NCBI RefSeq assembly: GCF_017814915.1
Contig: NZ_JAGIPZ010000001.1
Coordinates: forward strand, 265,892 to 329,891
Length of the DNA: 64,000 nucleotides
DNA from: Herbaspirillum sp. LeCh32-8
GTDB taxonomy: Bacteria > Pseudomonadota > Gammaproteobacteria > Burkholderiales > Burkholderiaceae_D
Reading direction: 5' to 3'
This document shows positions 47,266 to 55,715 of this stretch, in pieces. A model generated the notes under the pieces. That model was not told the origin of the DNA. It worked only from the letters and a program-made list of their open reading frames with translations, and did not search any database. Position 1 is the stretch's first letter; each line of letters opens with the position of its first letter. The position numbers were made by a program, and so were the translations under genes.

Positions 47266-48204
47266 TCAGCGGGCAATGCGCGGGTCGATCACGCTGTAGA
47301 GCAGGTCGACGCACAGGTTGACGATGACCACCATCACGGTGGCGGCCAGCACGCCGGCCTGCACGGTGACGTAGTCGCGCTGGAAGATGGCGTCCACGAT
47401 CATCTTGCCCATGCCGGGGATGCCGAAGATGCTTTCTGTGATGACTAGTCCGCCCAGCATGCCCGACACCATCAGACCGCTGGCAGTGACCACCGGGATC
47501 ATGGCGTTGCGCAGCGCGTGGCCCAGCACCACCTGCCAGTCGCGCAGGCCCTTGGAGAATGCGGTGCGGATGTAGTCTTCATTGAGCACTTCCAGCAGGC
47601 TGCTGCGCACCATGCGCATCAGGATTGCCGCCTCGCGCAGGCCGGTGACCACCATCGGCATGAGCATCGCCAGCAGGTTGGCCTGCCAGTCCTCCGACAG
47701 CGGCACGAAGCCCGAGGCCGGCAGCCAGCCCAGCTTCACGGCGAACAGGATGATGAACATCATGCCCAGCCAGAAGTGCGGCACCGACATGCCGAACAGC
47801 GCGATGAAGGTGCCCACCGCGTTGGCCATGCCGCGCGGGCGCGCCGCCGACAGGATGCCGGCCGGCACCGCGATGGCCACGGCGACGATGAAGCTGCCCG
47901 CGGCCAGTTCGATGGTGACCGGCAGGCGCTGCCACAGGGCCTCGGCCACCGGCGTGTTGTCGATGAAGGAGCGGCCCAGGTCGCCGTGCAGCACAGCCCA
48001 GATCCAGTGCCCGTACTGCACCAGCAGAGGATCGTCGAGGCCGAGCTTCAGGCGCAGGGCGGCGGCGGCTTCCGGCGTGGCTTCCATGCCGAGGATGGCG
48101 GCCACCGGGTCGCCCGGCAGCACCGCCAGGAGCGAGAACACCACCATGCTGACCAGGATCAGCGTGGGGATGGAAAGCAGGAGGCGTTTCAGCAGTTTTT
48201 GCAT
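47266..48204 (-). CDS. dppB: Peptide ABC transporter permease, DppB type
   Basis: This 312-residue permease has about six membrane segments. The N-terminus MQKLLKRLLLSIPTLILVSM and AVLPGDPVAAILG are typical of DppB, and the EAA loop reads RTAFSKGLRDWQVVLGHALR. It follows the binding-protein gene after 64 bases that contain a GC hairpin. Confidence 0.9.
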   Translation of the reverse strand: MQKLLKRLLLSIPTLILVSMVVFSLLAVLPGDPVAAILGMEATPEAAAALRLKLGLDDPLLVQYGHWIWAVLHGDLGRSFIDNTPVAEALWQRLPVTIELAAGSFIVAVAIAVPAGILSAARPRGMANAVGTFIALFGMSVPHFWLGMMFIILFAVKLGWLPASGFVPLSEDWQANLLAMLMPMVVTGLREAAILMRMVRSSLLEVLNEDYIRTAFSKGLRDWQVVLGHALRNAMIPVVTASGLMVSGMLGGLVITESIFGIPGMGKMIVDAIFQRDYVTVQAGVLAATVMVVIVNLCVDLLYSVIDPRIAR

Positions 48205-48226
48205 GTCTGGCTACAGGGCTGGACGA

Positions 48227-48249
48227 CGGCGGCCGCAAGCGGGCCGCCG
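48227..48249 (-). other. Intra-operon GC hairpin between the binding-protein gene and dppB
   Basis: Perfect 8-bp arms (48227-48234 with 48242-48249) and a seven-base loop, no T tract. It is placed as in the gsi operon, just after the gene for the abundant binding protein. Confidence 0.55.
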
Positions 48250-48268
48250 CCTCGTTGCTGATGAAGAT

Positions 48269-49768
48269 TTACTTCGAGACCGTGGCGGTGCGGATCACGC
48301 CGTCGGGCACGTACTGGAAGCCCGAGACCGCCTTGGAGATGCCGAACAGCACGTTGTCGTGCACCACATAGATGTAAGGCACTTCCTTGACCAGCAGCGC
48401 CATGGCCTGGTCGTAGAAGGCTTTGCGCTTGGCCTGGTCGCCTTCCACACGGGCCTTCTGCAGGATCTCGTCGACTTCCTTGGCGCCGAAGTGCGAGTAG
48501 TTCAGCGAGCCGTTGGTGGTGACGAAGTCATAGATGTTCTGGTCCGGGTCGGGACGGCCGCTCCAGCCCACGTACAGGCCTTCGAAGTTGCCGGTCTTGC
48601 CGTTCTCGATCTGGGTCGCCAGCTCGGTCTTTTCCAGCGTGACGTTGATGCCGGCCGGGCGCAGCATGCCCTGGATCATCTGGCCCGCCTGCAGTTCGTC
48701 GGGCGTGGTCGGCAGGGTCAACTTGAAGCTGAAGCCGCCTTCCTTGCCGGCCGCCTTCAGCAGTTCCTTGGCGCGCGCCACGTCGACCTTGGGCGGCACG
48801 TCGGCCGCGCCGTTGGCGAACTGGGCCTTGGAGAAGGGCGAGTGGCCGGGCGCCACCGCATTGTTGTAGACCACCTTGGCGATGGCGTTGCGGTCGATCA
48901 GCAGGTCAACCGCTTCACGCACTTCCTTCTTGTCGAAGGGCGGCTTGCCGGTGTTCATGTAGAAGCCGCGGAAGCCCAGCGAGGGCTTGTTGAGCACGGT
49001 GTACTTGGCGCCGGCGGCGATGTTGGTGATTTCCTTGTAGGGGAAGCGGTTGGTGATGTCGACCTGGCCGCTGCGCAGGTTGTTGAAGGCCACGTTCACG
49101 TCCGGCATGATCTTGTAGACCACGCCGTCCACCTTGGGCAGGCCGGCCTGCCAGTAGTGGGGGTTCTTCTCCAGCGTGATGGTGGCACCCTTCAGGCGGC
49201 CCTTGTAGATGAAGGGGCCGGTGCCGACCGGGTTATTGACGTAATCGTCGCCGTATTTCTTGACGGCCGCGGGCGAGGACATCATGCCGGCGCGGTCGGT
49301 CAGGATCGAGAGGAAGGGCGCGAAGGGCGTGGACAGTTCCAGCTTGATGGTGTGCTCGTCCACCACGGTGATCTTGCTGACGTACTTCAGCTCATTGCGG
49401 CGCAGGGAGGTCTTTTCCTGGCCGCGCAGCAGATTGAATTCGACCGCCTTGGCGTCGAAGGGCGTGCCGTCCTGGAACTTGACTCCTTTGCGCAGGAACA
49501 GCGTGTAGGTCTTCTGGTCGTCGGAGACGGTCCAGCGTTCGGCCAGCATGGGCACGATCTTGCCTTCGCCGTCCAGGTCCACCAGCTTGTCGAAGATGCT
49601 CTGGTAGACGATGCGTTCATTGAGCATCGACGACTGGGTCGGGTCCAGCTTGCCGGGATCGGCATCCAGCGAAATGTTGAGCGTGGCGGCCATGGCGGAC
49701 CAGCCGGCGCCGGCCATCAGGGCGGAGGAAAGTGCACACAGCAGCAGACGGGGGACGCGCTTGTTCAT
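48269..49768 (-). CDS. Peptide ABC transporter substrate-binding protein (DppA/SBP_bac_5 family)
   Basis: This 499-residue periplasmic protein has a signal peptide ending near WSAMA-A and the family blocks PMLAERWTVSDDQKTYTLFL and KFQDGTPFDAKAVEF. It is first in the operon and would decide which peptides enter. The ATG at 49768 has AAGGAA upstream; the frame is open to 50077 but that part covers the promoter and palindrome. Its sequence differs clearly from GsiB in this window. Confidence 0.9.
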   Translation of the reverse strand: MNKRVPRLLLCALSSALMAGAGWSAMAATLNISLDADPGKLDPTQSSMLNERIVYQSIFDKLVDLDGEGKIVPMLAERWTVSDDQKTYTLFLRKGVKFQDGTPFDAKAVEFNLLRGQEKTSLRRNELKYVSKITVVDEHTIKLELSTPFAPFLSILTDRAGMMSSPAAVKKYGDDYVNNPVGTGPFIYKGRLKGATITLEKNPHYWQAGLPKVDGVVYKIMPDVNVAFNNLRSGQVDITNRFPYKEITNIAAGAKYTVLNKPSLGFRGFYMNTGKPPFDKKEVREAVDLLIDRNAIAKVVYNNAVAPGHSPFSKAQFANGAADVPPKVDVARAKELLKAAGKEGGFSFKLTLPTTPDELQAGQMIQGMLRPAGINVTLEKTELATQIENGKTGNFEGLYVGWSGRPDPDQNIYDFVTTNGSLNYSHFGAKEVDEILQKARVEGDQAKRKAFYDQAMALLVKEVPYIYVVHDNVLFGISKAVSGFQYVPDGVIRTATVSK

Positions 49769-49824
49769 TCTTTTTCCTTTGAAGTTCAAGACGGGACACA
49801 TCAAAAACCGGCTTCGCGACCATA

Positions 49825-49837
49825 AGGCCATTGGCCT
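49825..49837 (-). promoter_or_regulatory. Small palindrome at the presumed start point
   Basis: AGGCCA-T-TGGCCT overlaps the position expected for transcription start of the peptide operon, just downstream of the -10 element. Possible regulator contact site. Confidence 0.35.
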
Positions 49838-49866
49838 AATGTAGTCGGTGCACACGGCGACGGCAA
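49838..49866 (-). promoter_or_regulatory. Sigma70-type promoter of the SBP-dppBCDF-ggt-gntR operon
   Basis: On the minus strand TTGCCG (49866-49861), exactly 17 bases, then TACATT (49843-49838). The start codon is about 65 bases further on. Confidence 0.55.
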
Positions 49867-49873
49867 GGTCGGA

Positions 49874-49897
49874 TACGTCGATGTATACATCAACGTA
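49874..49897. promoter_or_regulatory. 24-bp palindrome, candidate GntR (FCD) operator
   Basis: The core GATGTATACATC is a perfect 12-bp palindrome, and the outer arms TACGTC and AACGTA extend it with one mismatch. FadR-type GntR proteins often bind TGTATACA-like sites. It lies just upstream of the -35 element. Confidence 0.55.
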
Positions 49898-50093
49898 GAC
49901 ATGCATTTTCCATGCCAAGCGCCGTCGCGGCGGCCGGCGGCATGTCGTCTCAAACGGCGGGAGCGTGGTGCGTGGCGGCGCTGCAGGGCGGGGATGTGGG
50001 AGCTTGTTGCTGGTGCGCGGGCGGCCGGGGTGGTGCAGCCGGCGACGCCGGATGACAGGCACAAGTGCCCTGGCCACCGTCGCGAGCGGCCAA
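49898..50093. other. Non-coding stretch between peptide operon and TonB receptor
   Basis: About 200 bases with no supported gene. It lies upstream of the peptide-operon operator and downstream of the receptor's terminator. Confidence 0.4.
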
Positions 50094-50118
50094 TAAAAAG
50101 GGCAGCCATGGGCTGCCC
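50094..50118 (-). terminator. Rho-independent terminator of the TonB receptor gene
   Basis: An 8-bp stem GGGCAGCC / GGCTGCCC with an ATG loop; five A on the left give a T run on the minus strand. Confidence 0.85.
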
Positions 50119-50146
50119 TCTGCCTTGCGAGGGGATGCTGCGCGGA

Positions 50147-52252
50147 TCAGAACGCGTAGCGGCCCTGCACGTAGATTGTGCGTGGCGCGCCGACCAGCTT
50201 GCCGACGTTGCCATCCTGCGTGCGGGTGAAATAGCGGCGGTCGGTCAGGTTGTTGACGCCGGCGAAGACGTCGAAGCCCTTGGCGCCCGGCACCTTCCAG
50301 TCCACTTGCGCGTTCCACAGGCGGAAGCCGGGGATCTCGCCGCTGCCGCCGGCGGCGTTTTCCGCGATGACGTTGGAGGCATCGGCGAATTGGCGGCTCT
50401 GGTGCGTGGTCGAGATGTTCAGGCCCCAGGGGCCGGTCTGGTAGCGCGTGCCGACGGTGTCGGTGGTGCGCGAGTAGAAGGCCAAGTCCTTGCCCGAATA
50501 CTGGCCGGACTCCTGCAATGCGCGCGTATAGGCGTAGTTGGCGTAGACGCTCCAGCCGCGCAGCACGCCGGTCGGGTCGAAGGTATAGTCCAGCGCCAGT
50601 TCGATGCCGTTGTGCTGGGTCTTGCCCAGGTTGCGATACAGCAGCGGCGTCGAGGACACCTGCTCGATCTGGTTGTCGAAGCGGATGTTGAACAGGGTGG
50701 CTTCCATGGACAGGCGATCGCTCTTCCAGCGCGCACCGGTTTCGGCGGTCTTGGCCAACTCGGGCGCCAGCGGATTTGCAGCGCTGGTGGTGCTGAGCTG
50801 GGTGTTCTGCACCACGCCGAACGAGGTGTTGTAGTTGGCGAACAGCGTCAGCTCATTGTTGAGCAGATAGGCGACGTTGACCGAGGGCAGCGGCTTGTTG
50901 TTGCTCATCTCGAACGTGCTGGCGCCGCCCACGGCCGCCCGCGTGGAGCGGATGCTCTCGAAGCGCAGGCCGGGGGTGATGCGCCATTTGCCGATGGCAA
51001 TCTTGTCGTCGATGTAGCCGGCGTTGGCGTCGGTGGAGTTGTTGTAGGCGGTGGCCGGCACGATCACGCCGGTAGCGATGGTCTGGCTGAAGTCGTAGTC
51101 GGTGCCGCGCTCGCGCAAATAGCGATAGCCGACCGTGACGTCATGCGTGGTGCTGCCCAGCGTGAAGCGCTGGGTATAGCGCGGCTCGATGCCGGTGGTT
51201 TCATAGTTGCGCGGCTGTATGCGCAGGGTGGTGTTGCCGGTCTGGATCAGCGTGCTGGCGCGCGAGCTCTGGTTGAAGTACGTGCGGATCTCGAACTCCT
51301 GGGTGTCCGAAATGGTGTTCAGGTAGCCGAAATCGAAACCCTTGCGGTCGCCCTTCCAGAAGTCCAGCGGGCGGGTGTTCTGGAACGGGTTGGCGTTGTA
51401 CTGGGCGGTGGTCAGGCCGCCCGCCGTATGCGACAGCACGTCGTAATAGCTGACCTTGCCGTAGATCTCAGCGCCGCCGCCCAGGTCAAAGCGCAGCTTG
51501 AGCGCCACATCGTTGAAGCGCTCGTTGCTCTTGTCGCGCCAGCCGGAGCCTTCCTGTCCCGAATACAGCAGCGCGACGCCCAGGCCGTTCTCGGCTTGGC
51601 CGCCGACGAAGGCGCTGTATTGCTTGTTGGAGCCGCCGTGGTCATAGCTGTTGTAGCGCATGGTGGCGTCGCCCGTGACTCCCGGCGTGGTGGGGATGGA
51701 ACGGCTCTTGAAGTTGATGATGCCGCCGACGTTTTGCGGTCCGAAGCGCACCGAGCCGCCGCCGCGGATAACGTCGACCGATTCGATGTTGTTCAGGTTG
51801 ACCGGGGCGAACGACAGCTGCGGTTGGCCATAGGGCGCCGAGGCCAGCGGGATGCCGTCCAGCAGGATGGTGGAACGCGGCGAGTAACGACCGGTCAGGC
51901 CGCGTACGCCGATGTTGAGCGAGATGGCGCTGCCGGCCGTGCCGGAATTGTCGGTCGACTGCACGCCCGGGACACGGCGCAACAGATCGCCGATGCTGGT
52001 GGCGCCGGTCTGCTCGATGGCGTCTTTCTTGACCACGGTGCGCGCGCCCGGATACGTCTTGACGCTGTTCTCCAGGCCGGTGCCTAGCCAGTCGCCGCTG
52101 ACCTGGATGGTTTCCAGGCCGTCGGCCTGGGCGGCGGCGTCGGCCTGCTGCGCCGAGGCGGCGCCATGCAGGGACAGCAGGGCCAGCGAGATGGCGGCGG
52201 CGCAGCGGGTGGGGCGTACGGTGGGGGCGCGGTGTTGCTTGGTCTTCATCAT
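50147..52252 (-). CDS. TonB-dependent outer-membrane receptor (FecA-like)
   Basis: This 701-residue receptor has a signal peptide ending near ASAQ, a TonB-box-like ETIQVSG at about 46-52, and a plug domain at about 65-170 (TSIGDLLRRVPGVQSTD, IRGGGSVRFGPQNVGGIINF). A 22-strand barrel ends in a terminal Phe (YVQGRYAF). The closest family by motif is ferric citrate or siderophore receptors such as FecA. There is no FecI/FecR pair next to it and no N-terminal signalling domain. A Fur-like box upstream supports iron control. Confidence 0.88.
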   Translation of the reverse strand: MMKTKQHRAPTVRPTRCAAAISLALLSLHGAASAQQADAAAQADGLETIQVSGDWLGTGLENSVKTYPGARTVVKKDAIEQTGATSIGDLLRRVPGVQSTDNSGTAGSAISLNIGVRGLTGRYSPRSTILLDGIPLASAPYGQPQLSFAPVNLNNIESVDVIRGGGSVRFGPQNVGGIINFKSRSIPTTPGVTGDATMRYNSYDHGGSNKQYSAFVGGQAENGLGVALLYSGQEGSGWRDKSNERFNDVALKLRFDLGGGAEIYGKVSYYDVLSHTAGGLTTAQYNANPFQNTRPLDFWKGDRKGFDFGYLNTISDTQEFEIRTYFNQSSRASTLIQTGNTTLRIQPRNYETTGIEPRYTQRFTLGSTTHDVTVGYRYLRERGTDYDFSQTIATGVIVPATAYNNSTDANAGYIDDKIAIGKWRITPGLRFESIRSTRAAVGGASTFEMSNNKPLPSVNVAYLLNNELTLFANYNTSFGVVQNTQLSTTSAANPLAPELAKTAETGARWKSDRLSMEATLFNIRFDNQIEQVSSTPLLYRNLGKTQHNGIELALDYTFDPTGVLRGWSVYANYAYTRALQESGQYSGKDLAFYSRTTDTVGTRYQTGPWGLNISTTHQSRQFADASNVIAENAAGGSGEIPGFRLWNAQVDWKVPGAKGFDVFAGVNNLTDRRYFTRTQDGNVGKLVGAPRTIYVQGRYAF

Positions 52253-52347
52253 GGTTGGTCTCGAGCGGGGAGGCGCGGCTGGGGCCGCGTTGTTTTAGTC
52301 AATCGGTAAAGGCGAGTCTGGTGGCTGTAAGCTCTTGTTAAGACGCG

Positions 52348-52366
52348 AATAATAACGATTCTTGTT
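52348..52366. promoter_or_regulatory. Fur-box-like sequence upstream of the TonB receptor
   Basis: AATAATAACGATTCTTGTT, about 95 bases before the receptor start. Its reverse complement (AACAAGAATCGTTATTATT) resembles Fur boxes of the GAATCGTTATCATT form. It could also affect the divergent ohrR gene. Confidence 0.45.
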
Positions 52367-52517
52367 TTCTTTAACAAAGAAAATCGGCTTGCGGTTATCA
52401 CTTATCGGCTGTCGGGAAAGAGACGGGAGGCCTTGCTGCAGGCGGATGTCAATGCCCATGAAAATGTGAGCTGACGCTTTTGGACAACGCTACTGAATCA
52501 GAACTGACAAATTTTTT

Positions 52518-52540
52518 ATTTAAGTAGCTTGCTATTTAAT
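52518..52540. promoter_or_regulatory. OhrR-type operator, copy 1
   Basis: TTTAAGTAG-CTTG-CTATTTAAT; arms match at seven of nine positions around a TAG-N4-CTA core at 52525-52534. It lies 25 bases before the ohrR start codon, fitting autoregulation. Confidence 0.65.
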
Positions 52541-52564
52541 TTTGAGATGGATAAACTGCGCTGC

Positions 52565-53026
52565 ATGAACTCGAAAACAGACAAGCGCAAGTCGGCCCCG
52601 CTGCTGGATGCCCAGTTGTGCTTCGCGCTGTATTCGACCTCGCTGTCGATGAGCAAGCTGTATCGCAAGCTGCTGCGCGACATGGGCATCACCTATTCGC
52701 AGTACCTGGTGTTGATGGTGCTGTGGGAGCAGGATCAGTTGACCGTGTCCGATATCGGCGAGCGCCTGGTGCTGGATTCGGCGACGCTGACGCCGCTGTT
52801 GAAGCGGATGGAAGCGCAAGGCCTGGTGACCCGCGAACGCGCGGCCAGCGACGAGCGCCAGGTGGTGATTTCGCTGACTGCCGAAGGCGACGCCCTGCGT
52901 GAGAAAGCGGTGGAGCTGCCCAAGGAAGTGCTGCGCGCTACCGAGTCAAGCGCGGCGGAACTGGCGGCGATGAAGGAAGAATTGATGGCGCTGCGGGCGC
53001 GGCTGCACAAGAATACCGGCGAGTGA
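52565..53026 (+). CDS. ohrR: OhrR-type MarR regulator (organic peroxide sensor)
   Basis: This 153-residue MarR protein closely follows the OhrR pattern: [20 protein letters not shown] with the peroxide-sensing Cys19, then [20 protein letters not shown], and [20 protein letters not shown], then [15 protein letters not shown]. Oxidation of the Cys releases it from DNA. I start at ATG 52565; ATG 52547 is also possible, while anything earlier would overlap operator copy 1. Three more operator copies follow the gene, in front of a secreted hydrolase, where ohr would normally be. Confidence 0.88.
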   Translation: MNSKTDKRKSAPLLDAQLCFALYSTSLSMSKLYRKLLRDMGITYSQYLVLMVLWEQDQLTVSDIGERLVLDSATLTPLLKRMEAQGLVTRERAASDERQVVISLTAEGDALREKAVELPKEVLRATESSAAELAAMKEELMALRARLHKNTGE

Positions 53027-53064
53027 GGGCGGGCGTATCCACTGGACGATGCCCGTTTTTAAAG

Positions 53065-53090
53065 TCAAATATATAGTGCACTATTAAATA
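53065..53090. promoter_or_regulatory. OhrR-type operator, copy 2
   Basis: AATATATAG-TGCA-CTATTAAAT with the TAG-N4-CTA core at 53074-53083, in the ohrR-hydrolase intergenic region. Confidence 0.6.
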
Positions 53091-53100
53091 GGAATCTATT

Positions 53101-53126
53101 TTAAATATGTAGTGCGCTATTTAAAT
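53101..53126. promoter_or_regulatory. OhrR-type operator, copy 3
   Basis: AAATATGTAG-TGCG-CTATTTAAAT with the core at 53110-53119, 36 bases from the core of copy 2. A further half site (CTATTTTAAAT, starting at 53096) lies between them. Confidence 0.6.
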
Positions 53127-53190
53127 TGGAAGCAAAGGGCCTTCGCCAGCGTGATGACGCAGGCCGGATTATCCGCAGAGCCAATAGCGG

Positions 53191-53216
53191 TGAATAAGTA
53201 GTTTGCTATTTAATAG
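53191..53216. promoter_or_regulatory. OhrR-type operator, copy 4
   Basis: AATAAGTAG-TTTG-CTATTTAAT with the core at 53199-53208, nearly the same sequence as copy 1, about 130 bases before the hydrolase start. Confidence 0.65.
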
Positions 53217-53344
53217 CTTTTTATGTTGTTGCAGTTTTGTTGTTTTGAAGTTCAGGCAGCACCCGTTACAGCAAGAAGAACGAGCCGGCGCGAGCCGCTC
53301 CCGTCGACCCTCGACACCCCCCACAACCACAAAGGAAGAGCATC

Positions 53345-54364
53345 ATGAAATCGTTCAAGCAACTCGCAGCAGTGGCCGCCATCGGCCTGGTATTCGGCAA
53401 CGCCTACGCCGCCGGCGACGCCGGTGTCGAACCCACGACCCAAGCCTTCCTGCAGGCGCTGGAAGCCGGCGGCGGCAAGCCGCTCGAGCAGCTCGCGCCC
53501 AAGGATGCGCGCGCCGTGCTGGTGGGCGCGCAAGCCGGCGTGAAGCTGGAGCTGCCCAAGGCCGATGTGTCGGAGAAGACCATCAGCGTCGAGGGCCAGG
53601 ACATCAAGCTGACCATCGTGCGTCCGGCGGGTGTTAAGAAGACGCTGCCGGCCTTCATGTTCTTCCACGGCGGCGGCTGGGTGCTGGGCGACTTCCCGAC
53701 CCACGAGCGCCTGGTGCGCGACCTGGTCGCCAATTCCGGCGCGGTGGCGGTGTTCGTGAACTACACCCCGTCGCCTGAAGCCGGCTACGGCGTGGCGATC
53801 AACCAGGCCTACGCCGCCACCAAGTGGGTGGCCGAGCACGGCAGCGAGATCAAGGTCGACGGCAAGCGCCTGGCGGTGGCCGGCAACAGCGTGGGCGGCA
53901 ACATGGCCGCAGTGGTCGCGCTGATGGCCAAGGACAAGGGCGGCCCCGCGCTGCGTTCGGAAGTGTTGCTGTGGCCGGTGACCGACGCCAACTTCGAGAC
54001 GGCCTCTTACAACCAGTTCGCCAACGGCTACTTCCTGACCAAGAACATGATGAAGTGGTTCTGGGACAGCTACACCACCGACGCCGCCAAGCGTCAGGAA
54101 ATCACCGCTTCGCCGCTGCAAGCCAGCCCGGCGCAGCTGAAGGGCCTGCCGCCGACCCTGATCCAGACCGCCGAGAAGGACGTGCTGCGTGACGAGGGCG
54201 AAGAGTACGGTCGCAAGCTGCAGGCTGCCGGCGTTGCCGTCACCAGCGTGCGTTACAACGGTATGATCCACGACTTCGGTTTGTTGAACGTGCTGGCCAA
54301 GGTGCCCGCGGTGCAGACCGCAATGCGCCAGGCCGGCGAAGAGCTGAAGTTCCGCCTGAAGTAA
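53345..54364 (+). CDS. Secreted alpha/beta hydrolase, HSL-like
   Basis: This 339-residue exported esterase-type protein has a signal peptide ending near NAYA-A. The oxyanion-hole motif HGGGW starts at His108, the nucleophile elbow GNSVGG has Ser182, and a late His lies in GMIHDFGLLN with an Asp in TAEKDVLRDEG. HSL-family members hydrolyse short-chain esters. The gene sits behind three OhrR-like operators, so peroxide or lipid-peroxide stress probably induces it. Substrates could be oxidised lipids or lactones; that is inference. Confidence 0.85.
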   Translation: MKSFKQLAAVAAIGLVFGNAYAAGDAGVEPTTQAFLQALEAGGGKPLEQLAPKDARAVLVGAQAGVKLELPKADVSEKTISVEGQDIKLTIVRPAGVKKTLPAFMFFHGGGWVLGDFPTHERLVRDLVANSGAVAVFVNYTPSPEAGYGVAINQAYAATKWVAEHGSEIKVDGKRLAVAGNSVGGNMAAVVALMAKDKGGPALRSEVLLWPVTDANFETASYNQFANGYFLTKNMMKWFWDSYTTDAAKRQEITASPLQASPAQLKGLPPTLIQTAEKDVLRDEGEEYGRKLQAAGVAVTSVRYNGMIHDFGLLNVLAKVPAVQTAMRQAGEELKFRLK

Positions 54365-54377
54365 TCTTGCAGGAATG

Positions 54378-54416
54378 AAAAAGGCCGGCGCCGCATCCGT
54401 GGCGCCGGCCTTTTTT
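54378..54416. terminator. Bidirectional terminator between hydrolase and nrsF
   Basis: A 13-bp stem (54380-54392 with 54401-54413) with an A run before and six T after, between convergent genes. Confidence 0.92.
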
Positions 54417-54423
54417 GCGCGGG

Positions 54424-55065
54424 TTACCAGCGCAGCAGGCGCGGGCCCAGCAGCAGGCCGGCCAGCGCCGGGATCAGCATGCCCAGGAAATACCACAGCC
54501 CCCAGAACGGCACGCCCATCTCTGGGCAATGCAGGCAATACACCATGGTGGCGACGGCGCCGGCCAGCAAGCCGGCGACGGCGCCGGTCAGACGCAGCCG
54601 GGTCGGCGCCATGGCCCGCACCGCCCAGGTGACCGTGGCGCACAAGGGCAGCGACAGCAGCGCGATGTTGAACGGGCAGGTGCGCCAGGTGTAACCCATC
54701 AGCAAGGGCAGGCGCTCGGCGGCCGGAGCGGCCACGAACACCAGCGCGCCGCCGATCCAGATCGCGGCGGTCGGCAGGGCGAGGCCGGCCCAGTTCATTC
54801 CCACACGCAGGCCGGGCCGCAGCAGCCGGCGCAGCACCAGCAGCGCGCCGGCCGCCAGCGCCGTGGGGAAGGCCAGCTTGATCCAGAACAGCGGCACCGA
54901 CAGCATAGCCAGCAGATCGGGGCGCAGGCCGAAGCACAACAGCAGCAGCACCGTCGACGCGACGGCGCCGCCGGCCAGCGCCTGCGCCATCCGGCGCGCC
55001 GGCAGGCGAGGGTCCACGGGAGCCGCGCCAGCGGCCATCATTGAAATCAGATCATCGGTTTTCAT
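54424..55065 (-). CDS. nrsF: NrsF-type anti-sigma factor (DUF1109), copy B
   Basis: This 213-residue membrane protein has about six hydrophobic segments. Cys130 (YTWRTCPFN) and Cys180 (YCLHCPEM) match the two cysteines that Caulobacter NrsF needs to sense metals. It has additional Cys44, 142 and 177, so residues 177-180 form a CxxC not found in copy A. It starts inside the sigma gene's stop (ATGA overlap). It would hold the SigF-type sigma factor at the membrane until a metal ion or oxidant is sensed. Confidence 0.88.
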   Translation of the reverse strand: MKTDDLISMMAAGAAPVDPRLPARRMAQALAGGAVASTVLLLLCFGLRPDLLAMLSVPLFWIKLAFPTALAAGALLVLRRLLRPGLRVGMNWAGLALPTAAIWIGGALVFVAAPAAERLPLLMGYTWRTCPFNIALLSLPLCATVTWAVRAMAPTRLRLTGAVAGLLAGAVATMVYCLHCPEMGVPFWGLWYFLGMLIPALAGLLLGPRLLRW

Positions 55066-55700
55066 AGCTTCTCTCGAATCCTGGCCGCCAAGGCCTTCAG
55101 GCCGCGATGGATGCCCACTTTCACTGCCGACTCGGACAGGCCGGTCAGTTCGGCCGTTTCCGCTACCGACATACCTTGGAGCTTGACGTGCATGATCGGC
55201 AGGCGCTGCTTGTCGGGCAGCTGATCCAGCAGGGCGCCGACATCGCGCCGCGCCTGGGCCGGTTCTTCATCGCTGGCGGCGAACAGATCATGCTCGTCGT
55301 CCAGCGGATCGTTCAGGGCTTCGCGGCGCGAGCGGGCGCGCAGGAAGTCCATCAGCTTGTAGCGCGCGATGGCGTAGACCCAGGCCGTCAGCGGCTGGTC
55401 GGCGCGATAGGTGTGGCGCGCGTTGTGCACCGCCAGCAGGGTTTCCTGGACGATGTCTTCCACGTCGTCCTGCATGTGCATCAGGCGCTTGCGCAGGTAG
55501 GCGCGCAGCCGCGCGCTGAGCTCGGAGAGGAAGTCGCGGTAGGCCGCCGCATCACCGTCCAGCCCGGCCAGCAGCAAGGCGCGCAGGCGCTCTTCGGCGG
55601 GATGGCCGGGCTGCTGGTCGGAAAGCGGTTTCATCGGGCTGCCTGGCGCATGGTCCTGGAACAGGGCGGAATCGGGGGCGGGGAGGGAGCTGCTGGTCAT
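55062..55700 (-). CDS. sigF: ECF RNA polymerase sigma factor, SigF type
   Basis: This is a 212-residue ECF sigma factor. Region 2 reads [20 protein letters not shown], then [19 protein letters not shown]. Region 4 reads [20 protein letters not shown], then [20 protein letters not shown]. It is flanked by two nrsF genes and divergent from the bufferin operon. The start is uncertain: ATG 55700 or ATG 55634, neither with a strong site. Both promoters in the divergent region carry the GTAACC-N16-CGAA pattern reported for Caulobacter SigF, suggesting autoregulation. Confidence 0.88.
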   Translation of the reverse strand: MTSSSLPAPDSALFQDHAPGSPMKPLSDQQPGHPAEERLRALLLAGLDGDAAAYRDFLSELSARLRAYLRKRLMHMQDDVEDIVQETLLAVHNARHTYRADQPLTAWVYAIARYKLMDFLRARSRREALNDPLDDEHDLFAASDEEPAQARRDVGALLDQLPDKQRLPIMHVKLQGMSVAETAELTGLSESAVKVGIHRGLKALAARIREKL

Positions 55701-55715
55701 GGGGCGCGCCACGGT

